Shown: one piece after another, positions 1 to 8,474 of the stretch
Position numbering within the stretch: the stretch's first letter is position 1
Layout: each line of letters opens with the position of its first letter
Source: Ancylobacter novellus DSM 506
GTDB lineage: Bacteria > Pseudomonadota > Alphaproteobacteria > Rhizobiales > Xanthobacteraceae
Direction: 5' to 3'
Assembly: GCF_000092925.1 (NCBI RefSeq)
Contig: NC_014217.1
Location: forward strand, 248,001-312,000
DNA: 64,000 bases
Program-made: the position numbers and the translations under genes
The notes under the pieces: generated by a model
Told to the model about the DNA's origin: nothing
The model's database searches: none
Seen by the model: the letters and a program-made list of their open reading frames with translations, nothing else

Positions 1-486
1 GGGCTCACCTCCGACAATTGGGACCAGCTCTCGCTGGGCGCGAAGATCCTCGACTATTTCTGGCACCTCGCGCTGCCCATCACCTCCATGGTGCTCGGCG
101 CCTTCGCCACCATGGCGCTGCTGACCAAGAACTCGTTCCTCGACGAGATCCGCAAGCAATACGTCATCACCGCGCGGATGAAGGGGCTTTCGGAGCGCGC
201 GGTGCTCTACCGCCACGTCTTCCGCAACGCCATGCTGATCATCATCGCCGGCTTTCCCGGGGCGTTCGTCGCCGCCTTCTTCTCCGGCTCGCTGCTGATC
301 GAGACCATCTTCTCGCTCGACGGGCTCGGCCTGCTCGGCTTCGAGAGCGTGCTCAACCGCGACTATCCGGTGGTGTTCGCCAACCTCTACATCTTCTCGC
401 TGGTCGGGCTGCTCATCAACCTGCTCTCCGACCTCACCTATACCTGGGTCGATCCGCGCATCGACTTCGAGACGCGGGACGTCTGA
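1..486 (+). CDS. yejB: YejB-type ABC transporter permease (5' end missing)
   Basis: This is the C-terminal 161 residues of an inner-membrane permease of the binding-protein-dependent type; the reading frame is open from the first base of the window. The cytoplasmic EAA loop that docks on the ATPase is visible at about residues 57-78 ([20 protein letters not shown]), followed by hydrophobic helices. It lies one base upstream of a yejE-like permease and belongs to the same operon as the double ATPase YejF further on. Together these import microcin C-like or oligopeptide substrates, as known for E. coli YejABEF. The YejA binding protein would lie before the window. Family assignment rests on order and motif; the substrate is inferred. 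Confidence 0.9.
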   Translation, partial: GLTSDNWDQLSLGAKILDYFWHLALPITSMVLGAFATMALLTKNSFLDEIRKQYVITARMKGLSERAVLYRHVFRNAMLIIIAGFPGAFVAAFFSGSLLIETIFSLDGLGLLGFESVLNRDYPVVFANLYIFSLVGLLINLLSDLTYTWVDPRIDFETRDV

Positions 487-487
487 G

Positions 488-1666
488 ATGGACGCCGCGA
501 ACACCACGCTGCCGTCGACCGCGCCGACGGGTGCGTCCGCCACGCCGGCGGAGACGCCGCGCCGCTCGCGCCTGTCGCCGCTCAACCAGCGCCGCCTCGC
601 CAATTTCCGCCGCAACCGGCGCGGCTGGTGGAGCTTCTGGATCTTCTCGGTCCTGTTCGTGCTCAGTCTGGGCGCCGAGTTCATCGCCAACGACAAGCCG
701 TTCCTGGTCGAATACGACAACGCCTATTATTTCCCCGGCCTCGTCGCCTACCCCGAGACCACCTTCGGCGGCGACTTCGAGACCGAGGCGGACTACCGCG
801 ACCCTTACTTGCAGAAGCTGATTTCCGAGAAGGGCGGCTGGATGGTCTGGCCGCCGATCCGCTACTCCTATTCGACGCATAATCTCGACCTGCCGACGCC
901 CGCGCCCTCGCCGCCGACCTGGATGCTGACCGAGGCGCAGTGCGCGCCGGTGGTGGAGAAGCTGGGCCGCACCGGCGGCTGCGACGCGCTGGAATGGAAC
1001 TGGCTCGGCACCGACGACCAGGGCCGCGACGTGCTGGCGCGGCTGATCTACGGCTTCCGCCTCTCGGTGCTGTTCGGCCTGATCCTCACGATCATCTCCT
1101 CGATCATCGGCGTGGCGGCGGGCGCGGTGCAGGGCTATTTCGGCGGCTGGACCGACCTGATCTTCCAGCGCTTCATCGAGATATGGACCTCGATCCCGGC
1201 GCTGTACCTGCTGCTGATCATCTCCTCGATCCTGGCACCGGGTTTCTGGGTGCTGCTCGGCATATTGCTGCTGTTCTCCTGGGTCTCGCTGGTCGGGCTG
1301 GTGCGCGCCGAGTTCCTGCGCGCCCGCAACTTCGAATATGTGCAGGCCGCGCGGGCGCTGGGCGTGTCGAACCTCACCATCATGTGGCGGCACATGCTGC
1401 CCAACGCGATGGTGGCCACGCTGACCATGCTGCCCTTCATCGTGTCGTCCTCGGTGATGACGCTGACGGCCCTCGACTTCCTCGGCTTCGGCCTGCCGCC
1501 CGGCTCGCCCTCGCTCGGCGAATTGCTGGCGCAGGGCAAGTCCAACGTGCAGGCGCCGTGGCTCGGCCTGACCGGCTTCTTCACCGTGGCGATCATGCTG
1601 AGCCTGCTCATCTTCATCGGCGAAGCCGTGCGCGACGCCTTCGACCCGCGGAAGACCTTCCAATGA
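488..1666 (+). CDS. yejE: YejE-type ABC transporter permease
   Basis: Second inner-membrane permease of the Yej peptide importer, 392 residues. A Ser/Thr/Pro-rich cytoplasmic N-terminus of about 50 residues precedes the first membrane helix (SFWIFSVLFVLSLGAEFI). A long periplasmic segment follows, which is characteristic of YejE. The C-terminal half carries several helices and an EAA loop at about residues 288-310 (AARALGVSNLTIMWRHMLPN). The start codon follows the yejB stop by one base, so the two are probably translationally coupled. Downstream the operon is interrupted by a toxin-antitoxin-like pair before yejF. Length and architecture fit the family. Confidence 0.93.
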   Translation: MDAANTTLPSTAPTGASATPAETPRRSRLSPLNQRRLANFRRNRRGWWSFWIFSVLFVLSLGAEFIANDKPFLVEYDNAYYFPGLVAYPETTFGGDFETEADYRDPYLQKLISEKGGWMVWPPIRYSYSTHNLDLPTPAPSPPTWMLTEAQCAPVVEKLGRTGGCDALEWNWLGTDDQGRDVLARLIYGFRLSVLFGLILTIISSIIGVAAGAVQGYFGGWTDLIFQRFIEIWTSIPALYLLLIISSILAPGFWVLLGILLLFSWVSLVGLVRAEFLRARNFEYVQAARALGVSNLTIMWRHMLPNAMVATLTMLPFIVSSSVMTLTALDFLGFGLPPGSPSLGELLAQGKSNVQAPWLGLTGFFTVAIMLSLLIFIGEAVRDAFDPRKTFQ

Positions 1667-1700
1667 GCGGCGTGGTAGGATCGGCCCGAGGAGAAAGGCC

Positions 1701-1961
1701 ATGAACAAGATCGTGCGCGAACACTATCCGGTCGACAGGCTGCCCGAGGATCTGCGGGAGGGTATCGAGGGGCCGTATGTGAGTGTCACGGTGGTGACGG
1801 AGGAAGCCCCGGCTGGTGTTGACGAGCGCATCGAAGCCATTCTTCGCAACCCGAAGCCGATGACAATCGAGGAAGCGCGCGCGCGAGTCGGTGAGCGCGG
1901 AACAACAACCGAAGAGGCGGTCGCCCGTATCCGGGCCTTGCGCGACGAATGGGACGAATAG
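1701..1961 (+). CDS. VapB-like antitoxin
   Basis: Small acidic protein of 86 residues, probably the antitoxin of a type II pair. It begins MNKIVREHYPVDRLPEDLRE, the start seen in many rhizobial antitoxins coupled to PIN toxins. It ends in a charged tail with Arg and Trp (RIRALRDEWDE), the type of tail that usually wraps the toxin. A purine-rich ribosome site (gaggagaaagg) lies just before the ATG. The PIN-domain gene starts three bases after its stop codon. Codon use is less GC-extreme than in the flanking yej genes, hinting at acquisition. The partner toxin is frameshifted, so the antitoxin may now be an orphan. Identification is by context and general resemblance. Confidence 0.62.
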   Translation: MNKIVREHYPVDRLPEDLREGIEGPYVSVTVVTEEAPAGVDERIEAILRNPKPMTIEEARARVGERGTTTEEAVARIRALRDEWDE

Positions 1962-1964
1962 CCG

Positions 1965-2401
1965 GTGCGCTTTTACTTCGATGCCAATGCCTTGATTCAA
2001 GCGGTCGAGACATCTGGTCGCGAAGCGGGCAGCTTCGGTTTCGTTCTGGCGAAGGCGTCACGGAGTACGGTGCCGCTGATGTCGGACTGGCTGAATTGCT
2101 CGTTCTCCCCATACGCAATCAGGATTTTGCGTTGATCGAAGTCTATAACAACCTTCTGGTCGGAGGCGGTGGGCAGATCGAAACGGTGCCCGTGTCTTTC
2201 GACATTCTGCGCTCGGCAGCCCAGTTGAGGGCACGGTTCAAGGCTTTAAAGCTGCCTGACGCCATTCATATTGCAACCGCTGAACAGTCTTCGGCTACGC
2301 AGATCATAAGCTCCGATGGGCGGTTGGCGGGCTGCACCCAAATACCTATTTGGGATCCGAAGGGGGCGGACCTCGCCGCGTTCATCGAGATGATGTCATG
2401 A
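1965..2401 (+). pseudogene. PIN-domain (VapC-like) toxin, frameshifted
   Basis: The gene starts at GTG 1965 and reads MRFYFDANALIQAVE, the opening strand and first Asp of a PIN ribonuclease. It runs in this frame to about 2084 and would stop at 2133-2135. The rest of the domain continues in another frame from about 2078 to the TGA at 2399-2401: DVGLAELLVLP with the conserved Glu, LPDAIHIATA and SSDGRL. All four acidic positions therefore exist, but split over two frames. Inserting one extra copy of the 7-bp unit at 2078-2084 (gatgtcg) would give one clean frame through LMSDVGLAELL. The toxin is probably inactive, or the sequence has an error there. Its stop overlaps the yejF start by four bases. 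Confidence 0.8.
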
Positions 2402-4029
2402 CCTCCACCTCCCCCCTCCTCTCCGTCCAGGACCTCTCCGTCGCCTTCGCGCAGGGAGCGCGGACGACGCTCGCGGTGGACCATGTCTCCTTCGACCTGA
2501 AGCGCGGGGAGACGGTGGCGCTGGTGGGCGAGTCCGGCTCCGGCAAGTCAGTGACGGCGCTCTCCATCCTCAAGCTGCTGCAATATCCCGCCGCCAGCCA
2601 CCCCTCAGGCAAGGTGCTGTTCAAGGGCGCGGACCTGCTCGCCATGTCCGAGCGCGAGATACGCGGCGTGCGCGGCAACGACATCACCATGGTGTTCCAG
2701 GAGCCGATGACCTCGCTCAATCCGCTGCACACGGTGGAGCAGCAGATCGCCGAGATCCTGTTCCTGCACCGCGGCATGCGGGGCGCGGGCGCGCGGGCGC
2801 GGGTGATCGAGCTGCTCACCGAGGTCGGCATCCCCGAGCCGGAGACGCGGCTCGGCTCCTACCCGCACCAGCTCTCCGGCGGCCAGCGCCAGCGCGTGAT
2901 GATCGCCATGGCGCTCGCCAACGAGCCGCAATTGCTCATCGCCGACGAGCCGACCACGGCGCTCGACGTCACCGTGCAGGCGCAGATCCTCAAGCTCTTG
3001 AAGGACCTCCAGCGCCGGCTCGGCATGGCGATGCTGTTCATCACCCACGACCTCGGCATCGTGCGCAAGATCGCCGACCATGTCTGCGTGATGAACAAGG
3101 GCCGCATCGTCGAGGCGGGGCCGGTGGCGGACATCTTCGCCAAGCCGCAGCATCCCTATACGCGCGCGCTCATCGCCGCCCAGCCGCGCGGCAATCCCGA
3201 GCCGCCGCACCCGGAAGCGCCGGTGGTGCTGGAGGCGAAGGACCTGAAGGTCTGGTTCCCGATCAAGGCCGGCCTGATGCGCAAGACCGTCGGCCATATC
3301 AAGGCGGTGGACGGCATCTCGGTGGAGATAAGGCGCGGCGAGACGCTGGGCGTCGTCGGCGAATCCGGCTCCGGCAAGACCACGCTCGGCCTCGCTTTGC
3401 TGCGCCTCATCTCCAGCGACGGGCCGATCGTGTTCATGGGCGAGAGCATCGACACGCTCGGCTTCAAGCAGATGCGCTCGCACCGGCACGCGATGCAGGT
3501 GGTGTTCCAGGACCCGTTCGGCTCGCTCTCGCCGCGCATGTCGATCGCCGACATCGTCGGCGAGGGGCTGCGCGTGCATCAGCCCAAGCTCTCGGCCGAG
3601 GAGCGCGAGCAGCGGGTGATCGATGCGCTCAAGGATGTCGGCTTGGAGCCGGAGAGCCGGCACCGCTACCCGCACGAATTCTCCGGCGGCCAGCGCCAGC
3701 GTGTCGCCATCGCCCGCGCCATCGTGCTGGAGCCCTCCTTCGTGGTGCTGGACGAGCCGACCAGCGCGCTGGACATGATCGTGCAGGCGCAGATCGTCGA
3801 CCTGCTGCGCGACCTCCAGCACAAGCGCGGGCTGACCTATCTCTTCATCAGCCACGATCTGCGCGTCGTCGCCGCGCTTGCCTCGCGGGTCATGGTGATG
3901 AAGGGCGGCGTGGTGGTGGAGGAAGGCCCCGCCGCCGACCTCTTCGCCCACCCGAAGACCGACTACACGCGGGCGCTGTTCGCCGCCGCCTTCAACATCG
4001 AGACCGCCGGTACCGCGGCGGACGCCTAG
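2398..4029 (+). CDS. yejF: YejF-type double ATP-binding protein of peptide ABC importer
   Basis: Peripheral ATPase of the Yej importer, 543 residues, with two complete ABC domains in one chain, typical of YejF. Domain 1 has Walker A GESGSGKS (about residues 44-51), signature LSGGQRQR and Walker B LLIADEP. Domain 2 has GESGSGKT, signature FSGGQRQR and Walker [12 protein letters not shown]. Each domain ends with an oligopeptide-type C-terminal extension ([19 protein letters not shown]). The chosen ATG overlaps the stop of the broken PIN gene (ATGA); an in-frame ATG at 2350 lies inside that gene and is less likely. It powers the permeases encoded at 1-1666. Confidence 0.93.
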   Translation: MTSTSPLLSVQDLSVAFAQGARTTLAVDHVSFDLKRGETVALVGESGSGKSVTALSILKLLQYPAASHPSGKVLFKGADLLAMSEREIRGVRGNDITMVFQEPMTSLNPLHTVEQQIAEILFLHRGMRGAGARARVIELLTEVGIPEPETRLGSYPHQLSGGQRQRVMIAMALANEPQLLIADEPTTALDVTVQAQILKLLKDLQRRLGMAMLFITHDLGIVRKIADHVCVMNKGRIVEAGPVADIFAKPQHPYTRALIAAQPRGNPEPPHPEAPVVLEAKDLKVWFPIKAGLMRKTVGHIKAVDGISVEIRRGETLGVVGESGSGKTTLGLALLRLISSDGPIVFMGESIDTLGFKQMRSHRHAMQVVFQDPFGSLSPRMSIADIVGEGLRVHQPKLSAEEREQRVIDALKDVGLEPESRHRYPHEFSGGQRQRVAIARAIVLEPSFVVLDEPTSALDMIVQAQIVDLLRDLQHKRGLTYLFISHDLRVVAALASRVMVMKGGVVVEEGPAADLFAHPKTDYTRALFAAAFNIETAGTAADA

Positions 4030-4038
4030 GATCTCCGC

Positions 4039-4686
4039 ATGACCGACCGCGCCGGCATCGGCGAGCTCGCCGACCGCTCCATCGACGTCGCCCTGACCGA
4101 ACCGGTCTCGGTCGGCAGCGGCTTCCGCGCCTATCACCGGGTGATCGCGACTTTGGACGGCGCCGGCGGCGCGCCGCTGCGCCAGCAGCGCGACATTCTC
4201 CGTGTCGGGCCGGTGGTGGCGGTGCTGGCCTATGACCCGGTCGCCGCCTGTTTCGTGATGATCCGCCAGTTCCGCCTCGGCGCGCAGCTCGCCACCGGGG
4301 TCGGCGAACTCGTGGAGATCGCCGCCGGCCTCATCGATCCCGGCGAGAAGCCGGAGGATGCGGCCCGGCGCGAATGCAGGGAGGAGATCGGCGTCGAGCC
4401 GCGCGCGCTGCTGCCGGCGACGCAGTTCCTGCCGACGCCCGGCGTCACCGACGAGTTCGCCACGCTTTATATCGGGCTGGTGGATTCGCGCGAGGTGCCG
4501 GCCGAGGCCGGCGAGCCGGGCGAGACCGAGCACACGCGGCCCTTCCTGGTGCCGGTGGACGAGGCCATGGCGAGCCTGCACGCGCCGTTCCCTGGCGCCT
4601 TCGCCAATGGCTTCGTGATGCTCGCGCTGCAATGGTTCGCGCTGAACCGCGGCCGCGTCGACGCCTTCGCCTGGCCGAACGGCTAG
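4039..4686 (+). CDS. NUDIX hydrolase, ADP-ribose pyrophosphatase-like
   Basis: Cytoplasmic NUDIX hydrolase of 215 residues. The full 23-residue NUDIX box lies at about residues 103-125, with the Gly, the Glu and the RECREEIG metal-binding core in the right spacing. The approach GVGELVEIAAGLID and the downstream FLPTPGVTDE are like NudF/ADP-sugar pyrophosphatases, which hydrolyse ADP-ribose or similar nucleotide sugars. The N-terminal 50 residues form the beta sheet used for dimerisation in that group. It starts nine bases after yejF and may be co-transcribed with it, though no functional link is obvious. Substrate is inferred. Confidence 0.88.
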   Translation: MTDRAGIGELADRSIDVALTEPVSVGSGFRAYHRVIATLDGAGGAPLRQQRDILRVGPVVAVLAYDPVAACFVMIRQFRLGAQLATGVGELVEIAAGLIDPGEKPEDAARRECREEIGVEPRALLPATQFLPTPGVTDEFATLYIGLVDSREVPAEAGEPGETEHTRPFLVPVDEAMASLHAPFPGAFANGFVMLALQWFALNRGRVDAFAWPNG

Positions 4687-4715
4687 CGTCGATCGCCTCC
4701 CAACATTTCCTTCCT

Positions 4716-4863
4716 CATGGCCGGGCTTGACCCGAAGTCGGCATTTGCCGACTTCGGTCTCGTCAATGAGGAACTCAGGCAAGCCCGAGTTCCGGCCACC
4801 CAGGGGCCATCGGGCGCGCCCGGTCGTAAGGTCTGGGTCCCCGGGTCAAGCCCGGGGATGAGG
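4716..4863. repeat. Palindromic intergenic repeat, family A (copy A1, diverged)
   Basis: The outer arms are gccgggcttgacccg at the left and cgggtcaagcccgg at the right, each itself nearly self-complementary. An inner hairpin (gaagtcggcatttgccgacttc) lies at about 4733-4754. The same arms recur at 13105-13253, 32318-32417, 33757-33791 and 53181-53280. It fills the convergent gap between the NUDIX and NlpC/P60 genes and could also slow transcription from both sides. Confidence 0.65.
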
Positions 4864-4880
4864 GGTGGAGGGGCCGGATA

Positions 4881-5753
4881 TCAAAGCCGCTTGACGCTGC
4901 GTACCGGCGTGCCGAGTGCCTCGATGCGGGCGAGCGCATCCTTGAGCGGCTCGCGCACCACCGACATGAAATAGGCCGTGGCGTGCAGCAGCGTGTCGGC
5001 GTCCTCGACGATGCCGACATGGCCGGGCCAATAGACGAGGTCGCCGCGCCGGAGTTCGGCGAGGTCGCCGGAGAAGGCGACGGGGTTGCCAAGCGCCGCC
5101 TCCTGCATGTCGGTGTCGCGGGGTGAGGGGATGCCGCAGGCATTGAGCGCCACCTGCACCAGGCCCGAGCAGTCCAGCCCGAGGCTGGAGCGCCCGCCCC
5201 AGAGATAGGCGGCGCCGAGGAAGCGCGCGGCCACGGCCACGAAGTCATCCTCATAGGAATCGAGCGGCGTGAGGTGATCGGCGAAGACGAAGCCGCCGGT
5301 CTCGGTGACGGCGAAACGCTCGCGCGTGCCGGTGATCGTCAGCCGGCTGCCGAAGGAGAGCAGCTCCATCGGCGGCAGCTTGATCGACGGGCCGGGGAAC
5401 AAAGGCGTGCGCAGCGCCCGCACCCTGTGCGTCGCGGGCGCGCCCGGCGCGGCGAGGGCTTCGGCGGGCAGCCAGCCGACATAGCCGTCGGCATCGATCT
5501 GGCCCCAGGCCCAGCCTTCGATCGTCATCTCGTAGACGGTCACGCTCTCGCCGAACAGCGCCTCGGTCACCAGCGGCGCGGACGGATCCGGCTCCTTACG
5601 CATCGGTGCGGAGGCGCGGACGACGATCTGGGCCGTGCCCTCGACATAGCGCGGCGCGGCGACGACGTCCTTCAGATGCGCGGCGGCGAGGTCCGGGCGG
5701 GCCGGGGTGAGACGGGGATCGAGAGCGGCGGGCGAATGGGCGTTCATGGACAC
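4881..5753 (-). CDS. NlpC/P60 family endopeptidase with SH3 domains
   Basis: Predicted peptidoglycan or cell-wall peptide hydrolase of 290 residues. Bacterial SH3-type strands occupy roughly residues 40-165 (VRASAPMRKEPDPSAPLVTE; WGQIDADGYVGWLPAEAL). The C-terminal NlpC/P60 domain has the catalytic Cys in LDCSGLVQ, the His in WPGHVGIVED and a third polar position near LLHAT. The domain order matches the DipM-independent NlpC/P60 proteins of Rhizobiales, which often lack an obvious signal peptide; none is seen here either. The GTG start at 5753 shares a base with the stop of the upstream MarR-like gene; an ATG at 5747 is an alternative. Substrate is inferred to be gamma-D-Glu-diamino acid peptides. 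Confidence 0.88.
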   Translation of the reverse strand: MSMNAHSPAALDPRLTPARPDLAAAHLKDVVAAPRYVEGTAQIVVRASAPMRKEPDPSAPLVTEALFGESVTVYEMTIEGWAWGQIDADGYVGWLPAEALAAPGAPATHRVRALRTPLFPGPSIKLPPMELLSFGSRLTITGTRERFAVTETGGFVFADHLTPLDSYEDDFVAVAARFLGAAYLWGGRSSLGLDCSGLVQVALNACGIPSPRDTDMQEAALGNPVAFSGDLAELRRGDLVYWPGHVGIVEDADTLLHATAYFMSVVREPLKDALARIEALGTPVRSVKRL

Positions 5754-6103
5754 TATCTCGGCAGGGAGCGGGCGACGGTTACCACGAGGTCGCCGAGCCG
5801 CTCCACATAGAGCGCGCCTTCCACCGTACGCTGGATGATCACGTTGCGTCGATCCGCGTCGTCGCGCCGGCGCGAGACCAGGCCGAGCTCGCCCATGGTG
5901 TCGAGCGCGCGGGTGATGACCGGCTTGGTGACGCCGAGCCGCGCGGCGAGGCCGCGCACCGTGTGCGGCGGGGCTTCGAGATAAACGCCGAGCAGGATGG
6001 CGAGCTGGCGCGGGCTGAGGTCCGGCGCGTCGTCGCGGACCTGCGCGAGCGACAGCTCATGCAGGAGGCGCAAGGCCTGCGAGGGCCGCAACTCGACCGC
6101 CAT
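5753..6103 (-). CDS. MarR-like winged-helix regulator
   Basis: Small DNA-binding protein of 116 residues. The middle shows a winged helix: LSPRQLAILLGVYLEAPPHT, then the recognition region GLAARLGVTKPVITRALDTM and a wing with RRRDDADRRNV, a typical MarR pattern. It lacks the long dimerisation helices of full MarR proteins, being about 30 residues short of the usual length. Its stop codon overlaps the start of the NlpC/P60 gene by one base, so the two form a coupled pair. This suggests regulation linked to wall turnover or autoregulation of the pair. The 135 bases upstream are a promoter-sized gap before repeat B1. Confidence 0.8.
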   Translation of the reverse strand: MAVELRPSQALRLLHELSLAQVRDDAPDLSPRQLAILLGVYLEAPPHTVRGLAARLGVTKPVITRALDTMGELGLVSRRRDDADRRNVIIQRTVEGALYVERLGDLVVTVARSLPR

Positions 6104-6238
6104 TGCCCGTCTCCGACGATCCGCCCCGCCGTAATCGTTACGGCTGCGGATTGTTTATCGGATCATGACGGCGTCGGCGACAAGAAATCCTTAACGGGCC
6201 GACGTTGGGGAATGCCTTGTATGGTTGGCGCCCGATCA

Positions 6239-6348
6239 CCCTCATCCTGAGGTGCCCGGCCAACGGCCGGGCCTCGAAGGATGCTCGTCCGGGCGCACTT
6301 GAGCGACCATCCTTCGAGGCTCGCTGCGCTCGCACCTCAGGATGAGGT
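6239..6348. repeat. Palindromic intergenic repeat, family B (copy B1)
   Basis: A long imperfect inverted repeat. The left end reads cctcatcctgaggtgcccgg and the right end cgcacctcaggatgagg. Inner arms gcctcgaaggatgctcgtcc and gaccatccttcgaggctcgc also pair. Close copies lie at 32461-32565, 33841-33920 (right half), 57959-58064 and 61008-61107. There is no reading frame or transposase. It fills the gap between the MarR-like gene and the end of the aminopeptidase gene. Confidence 0.85.
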
Positions 6349-6372
6349 GGTGCGGCAGGGAGCCGTCCTGCC

Positions 6373-7749
6373 TCACCCGAACCGTTCGGCGATCAGGGCG
6401 TCGAGGGCGCGGATGGTCTGCGCTTCGCCGCCTTCCGGCCGGCCGGGGCGGGGGGAGGGGTTCCAGGCGAAGATGTCGAGATGCAGCCAGGCGCCGGCGC
6501 GCTCGACGAAGCGCTGCAGGAACAGCGCCGCGGTAATCGAGCCGGCGAAGCCGCCGCCCGGCGCGTTGTTGAGGTCGGCGATCTTGCTGTCGAGCATCGA
6601 GGCATAGGGCTGCCACAGCGGCAGGCGCCAGGACGGGTCGGCCTCGGCCGCCCCGAAGCGGGCGAGGTCGGCGGCGAGCGCCTCGTCGTCCGTATAGGCG
6701 GGCGGCAATTGCGGGCCGAGCGCGACGCGGGCTGCGCCGGTCAGCGTCGCGAAATCGATCAGCAGCTCGGGCGCCTCCTCGTCGGCGAGGCTGAGCGCGT
6801 CGGCGAGGATCAGCCGGCCTTCGGCGTCGGTGTTGCCGATCTCGACGGTAAGGCCCTTGCGCGAGGGGAAGATGTCGCCGGGGCGGAAGGCCGAGCCGTC
6901 GATGGCGTTCTCGACCGCCGGGATGATCAGGCGCAGCCGCACGTTCAAGCCGCGGCCCATGATCATCTGCGCGAGGCCGATGGCGTTGGCGGCGCCGCCC
7001 ATGTCCTTCTTCATCAGCAGCATGCCGCTCGACGGCTTGATGTCGAGCCCGCCGGTGTCGAAGGCGACGCCCTTGCCGACCAGCGTCACCTTGCGCGCGT
7101 TCGGGTCGCCCCAGCTCATGTCGATGAGGCGCGGCGCGCGCGGCGAGGCGCGGCCGACCGCATGGATCAGCGGGAAGTTCTCCGCCAGCAGGTCCTCGCC
7201 GGTGGTGACGCGAACCTCGGCGCCGAAGCGGGAGGCGAGCGCGCGCACCGCTGCCTCGATCTCGGCCGGGCCGAGGTCGTTGGCCGGCGTGTTGACGAGG
7301 TCGCGGGTCAGAGCCACCGCCTCGGCCGTGCGCAGCACATAGGCCGCGTCGACGCCCTCCGGCACGACGAGGCGCACATCGGCGCCGTTGCGCTTGCCGT
7401 AGCGGGTGAAGCGGTAGCCCCCTAACAGGAAGCCGAGCGCGGCGAGGCGCGGGTCGGCCGGCGCATGGGCGATGCGGTAGTCGCCAGCGGGCAGGGCGGT
7501 GGCGAGCTTGCCGAAGGCGAGCGGATCGCGCGGGACTTCCTCGCAGCCGAAGATCGCGCCGGCGATGGAGCCATCCGCGGCGGGCAGGATGAGCAGCGCA
7601 CCGGCCTCGGCCTTGAAGCCGGTCGCCTCGGCGAAGGAGAGTGCCGGGACGGGCAGGCCGCCGGCAACCTCGCGCCAGTTCTGCGGCGTGACGCACCAGA
7701 TCGGGCGCGGTTGGGAAGCCTCCTCGGCCCGGATCAGTTGCGCGCCCAT
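6373..7749 (-). CDS. Leucyl aminopeptidase family protein (peptidase M17)
   Basis: Cytoplasmic zinc/manganese aminopeptidase of 458 residues that removes N-terminal amino acids from peptides. The M17 signature NTDAEGRLILADAL is intact. Upstream lie the metal-ligand and catalytic Lys region (VGKGVAFDTGG) and KKDMGGAA. The start is ATG 7749, which follows an excellent ribosome site (gaaggagg) eight bases away; an upstream in-frame ATG at 7800 would run into repeat D. The N-terminal domain is the shorter type found in alphaproteobacterial paralogues rather than the full PepA DNA-binding type, so a recombination role is not assumed. A likely role is peptide turnover, alone or with the downstream NlpC/P60 enzyme. 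Confidence 0.92.
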   Translation of the reverse strand: MGAQLIRAEEASQPRPIWCVTPQNWREVAGGLPVPALSFAEATGFKAEAGALLILPAADGSIAGAIFGCEEVPRDPLAFGKLATALPAGDYRIAHAPADPRLAALGFLLGGYRFTRYGKRNGADVRLVVPEGVDAAYVLRTAEAVALTRDLVNTPANDLGPAEIEAAVRALASRFGAEVRVTTGEDLLAENFPLIHAVGRASPRAPRLIDMSWGDPNARKVTLVGKGVAFDTGGLDIKPSSGMLLMKKDMGGAANAIGLAQMIMGRGLNVRLRLIIPAVENAIDGSAFRPGDIFPSRKGLTVEIGNTDAEGRLILADALSLADEEAPELLIDFATLTGAARVALGPQLPPAYTDDEALAADLARFGAAEADPSWRLPLWQPYASMLDSKIADLNNAPGGGFAGSITAALFLQRFVERAGAWLHLDIFAWNPSPRPGRPEGGEAQTIRALDALIAERFG

Positions 7750-7772
7750 CGCCTCGCCTCCTTCGATTTCCT

Positions 7773-7886
7773 TGAGCATTTCCCGATCAGATGGAATCAT
7801 CTGATCGAAGTGGAATTGCTCCAGCTTATTGAATCCAGAGCACTTCCCGATCGTTCGGATGTTCCATCCGAACGGGAAGGGCTCTA
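7773..7886. repeat. Palindromic intergenic repeat, family D
   Basis: Two hairpins side by side. The first is gatcagatggaatcatctgatc at about 7786-7807 with an 8-bp stem. The second, cccgatcgttcggatg with its complement catccgaacggg, spans about 7847-7876. The whole block is less GC-rich than the coding DNA around it. It lies between the aminopeptidase start and the phosphatase stop and resembles short mosaic repeats common in Hyphomicrobiales. Its right edge carries the phosphatase stop codon. No other copy is seen in this window. Confidence 0.7.
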
Positions 7887-8474
7887 GGCCACGGCCAGCT
7901 CGAACGCGCCGTCCTCGATCAGGTAGACCGCGCCCTGGCGCACCGGGAGCTCGACCGCCTGGGCCGCCGGCATGCCGGTGAGCGCGTGCAGTATCGCCCG
8001 CACCACCCCGCCATGGGTCACCACCACGGCGTCATGGGTCAGTTCGCCGATGGCGGCGAGCACGCGGGCGGAAAGATCGGCATAGCTCTCGCCGCCCGGC
8101 GGCACGAAGTTCCACGGGTCGGCGTCGCGCGCGGCGAGGTTGACCGGGTCGCGCCGGCGCAGTTCCGGCCAGGTCGCGCCTTCCCAGCGGCCGAAGCCGA
8201 TCTCGCGCAGGCGCGGGTCGCGGCGGAAGCCGTCCGGCGGCAGGCCGAGCTCGGCGCGCAGGATCGCCATGGTCTGCGACGCCCGGCTGAGCGGGCTCGC
8301 CACATAGTCGAGGCCGACCGTGCCGCCGCTCAGGCGTTCGACCACGCGGGCGGTCTCGGCCGCCTGCTCGCGACCGAGATCGTTGAGCGGGATGTCGTGA
8401 TAACCCTGCAGGCGGCCGGCGAGGTTCCAGTCGGTCTCGCCGTGGCGGACGAGGAAGATGCGTCGCTTGATCAT
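7884..8474 (-). CDS. Histidine phosphatase family protein (phosphoglycerate mutase-like)
   Basis: Cytoplasmic phosphatase of 196 residues. The phospho-acceptor motif FLVRHGETDWN lies at residues 6-16 and the second catalytic His in VVTHGGVVRAIL near residue 150. The central DYVASPLSRASQTMAIL holds the conserved Arg of the fold. This form acts on small phosphorylated metabolites; a specific substrate cannot be read from sequence. The ATG at 8474 overlaps the stop of the upstream exported-protein gene (ATGA), so translation is coupled; longer frames upstream are shadows. The stop codon is formed at the edge of repeat D. Confidence 0.88.
   Translation of the reverse strand: MIKRRIFLVRHGETDWNLAGRLQGYHDIPLNDLGREQAAETARVVERLSGGTVGLDYVASPLSRASQTMAILRAELGLPPDGFRRDPRLREIGFGRWEGATWPELRRRDPVNLAARDADPWNFVPPGGESYADLSARVLAAIGELTHDAVVVTHGGVVRAILHALTGMPAAQAVELPVRQGAVYLIEDGAFELAVA

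Noticed and set aside
2605..4782. Long minus-strand frame opposite yejF and the NUDIX gene
   Set aside because: Low-complexity composition and no motif; the plus-strand genes account for the codon pattern.
4716..4863. Insertion sequence or transposon remnants at the palindromic repeats
   Set aside because: No transposase fragment, target duplication or matching terminal repeats with coding content; they are short non-coding palindromes.
6373..7749. PepA with DNA-binding and recombination role
   Set aside because: The N-terminal domain does not resemble full PepA enough to support this; only the M17 peptidase core is clear.
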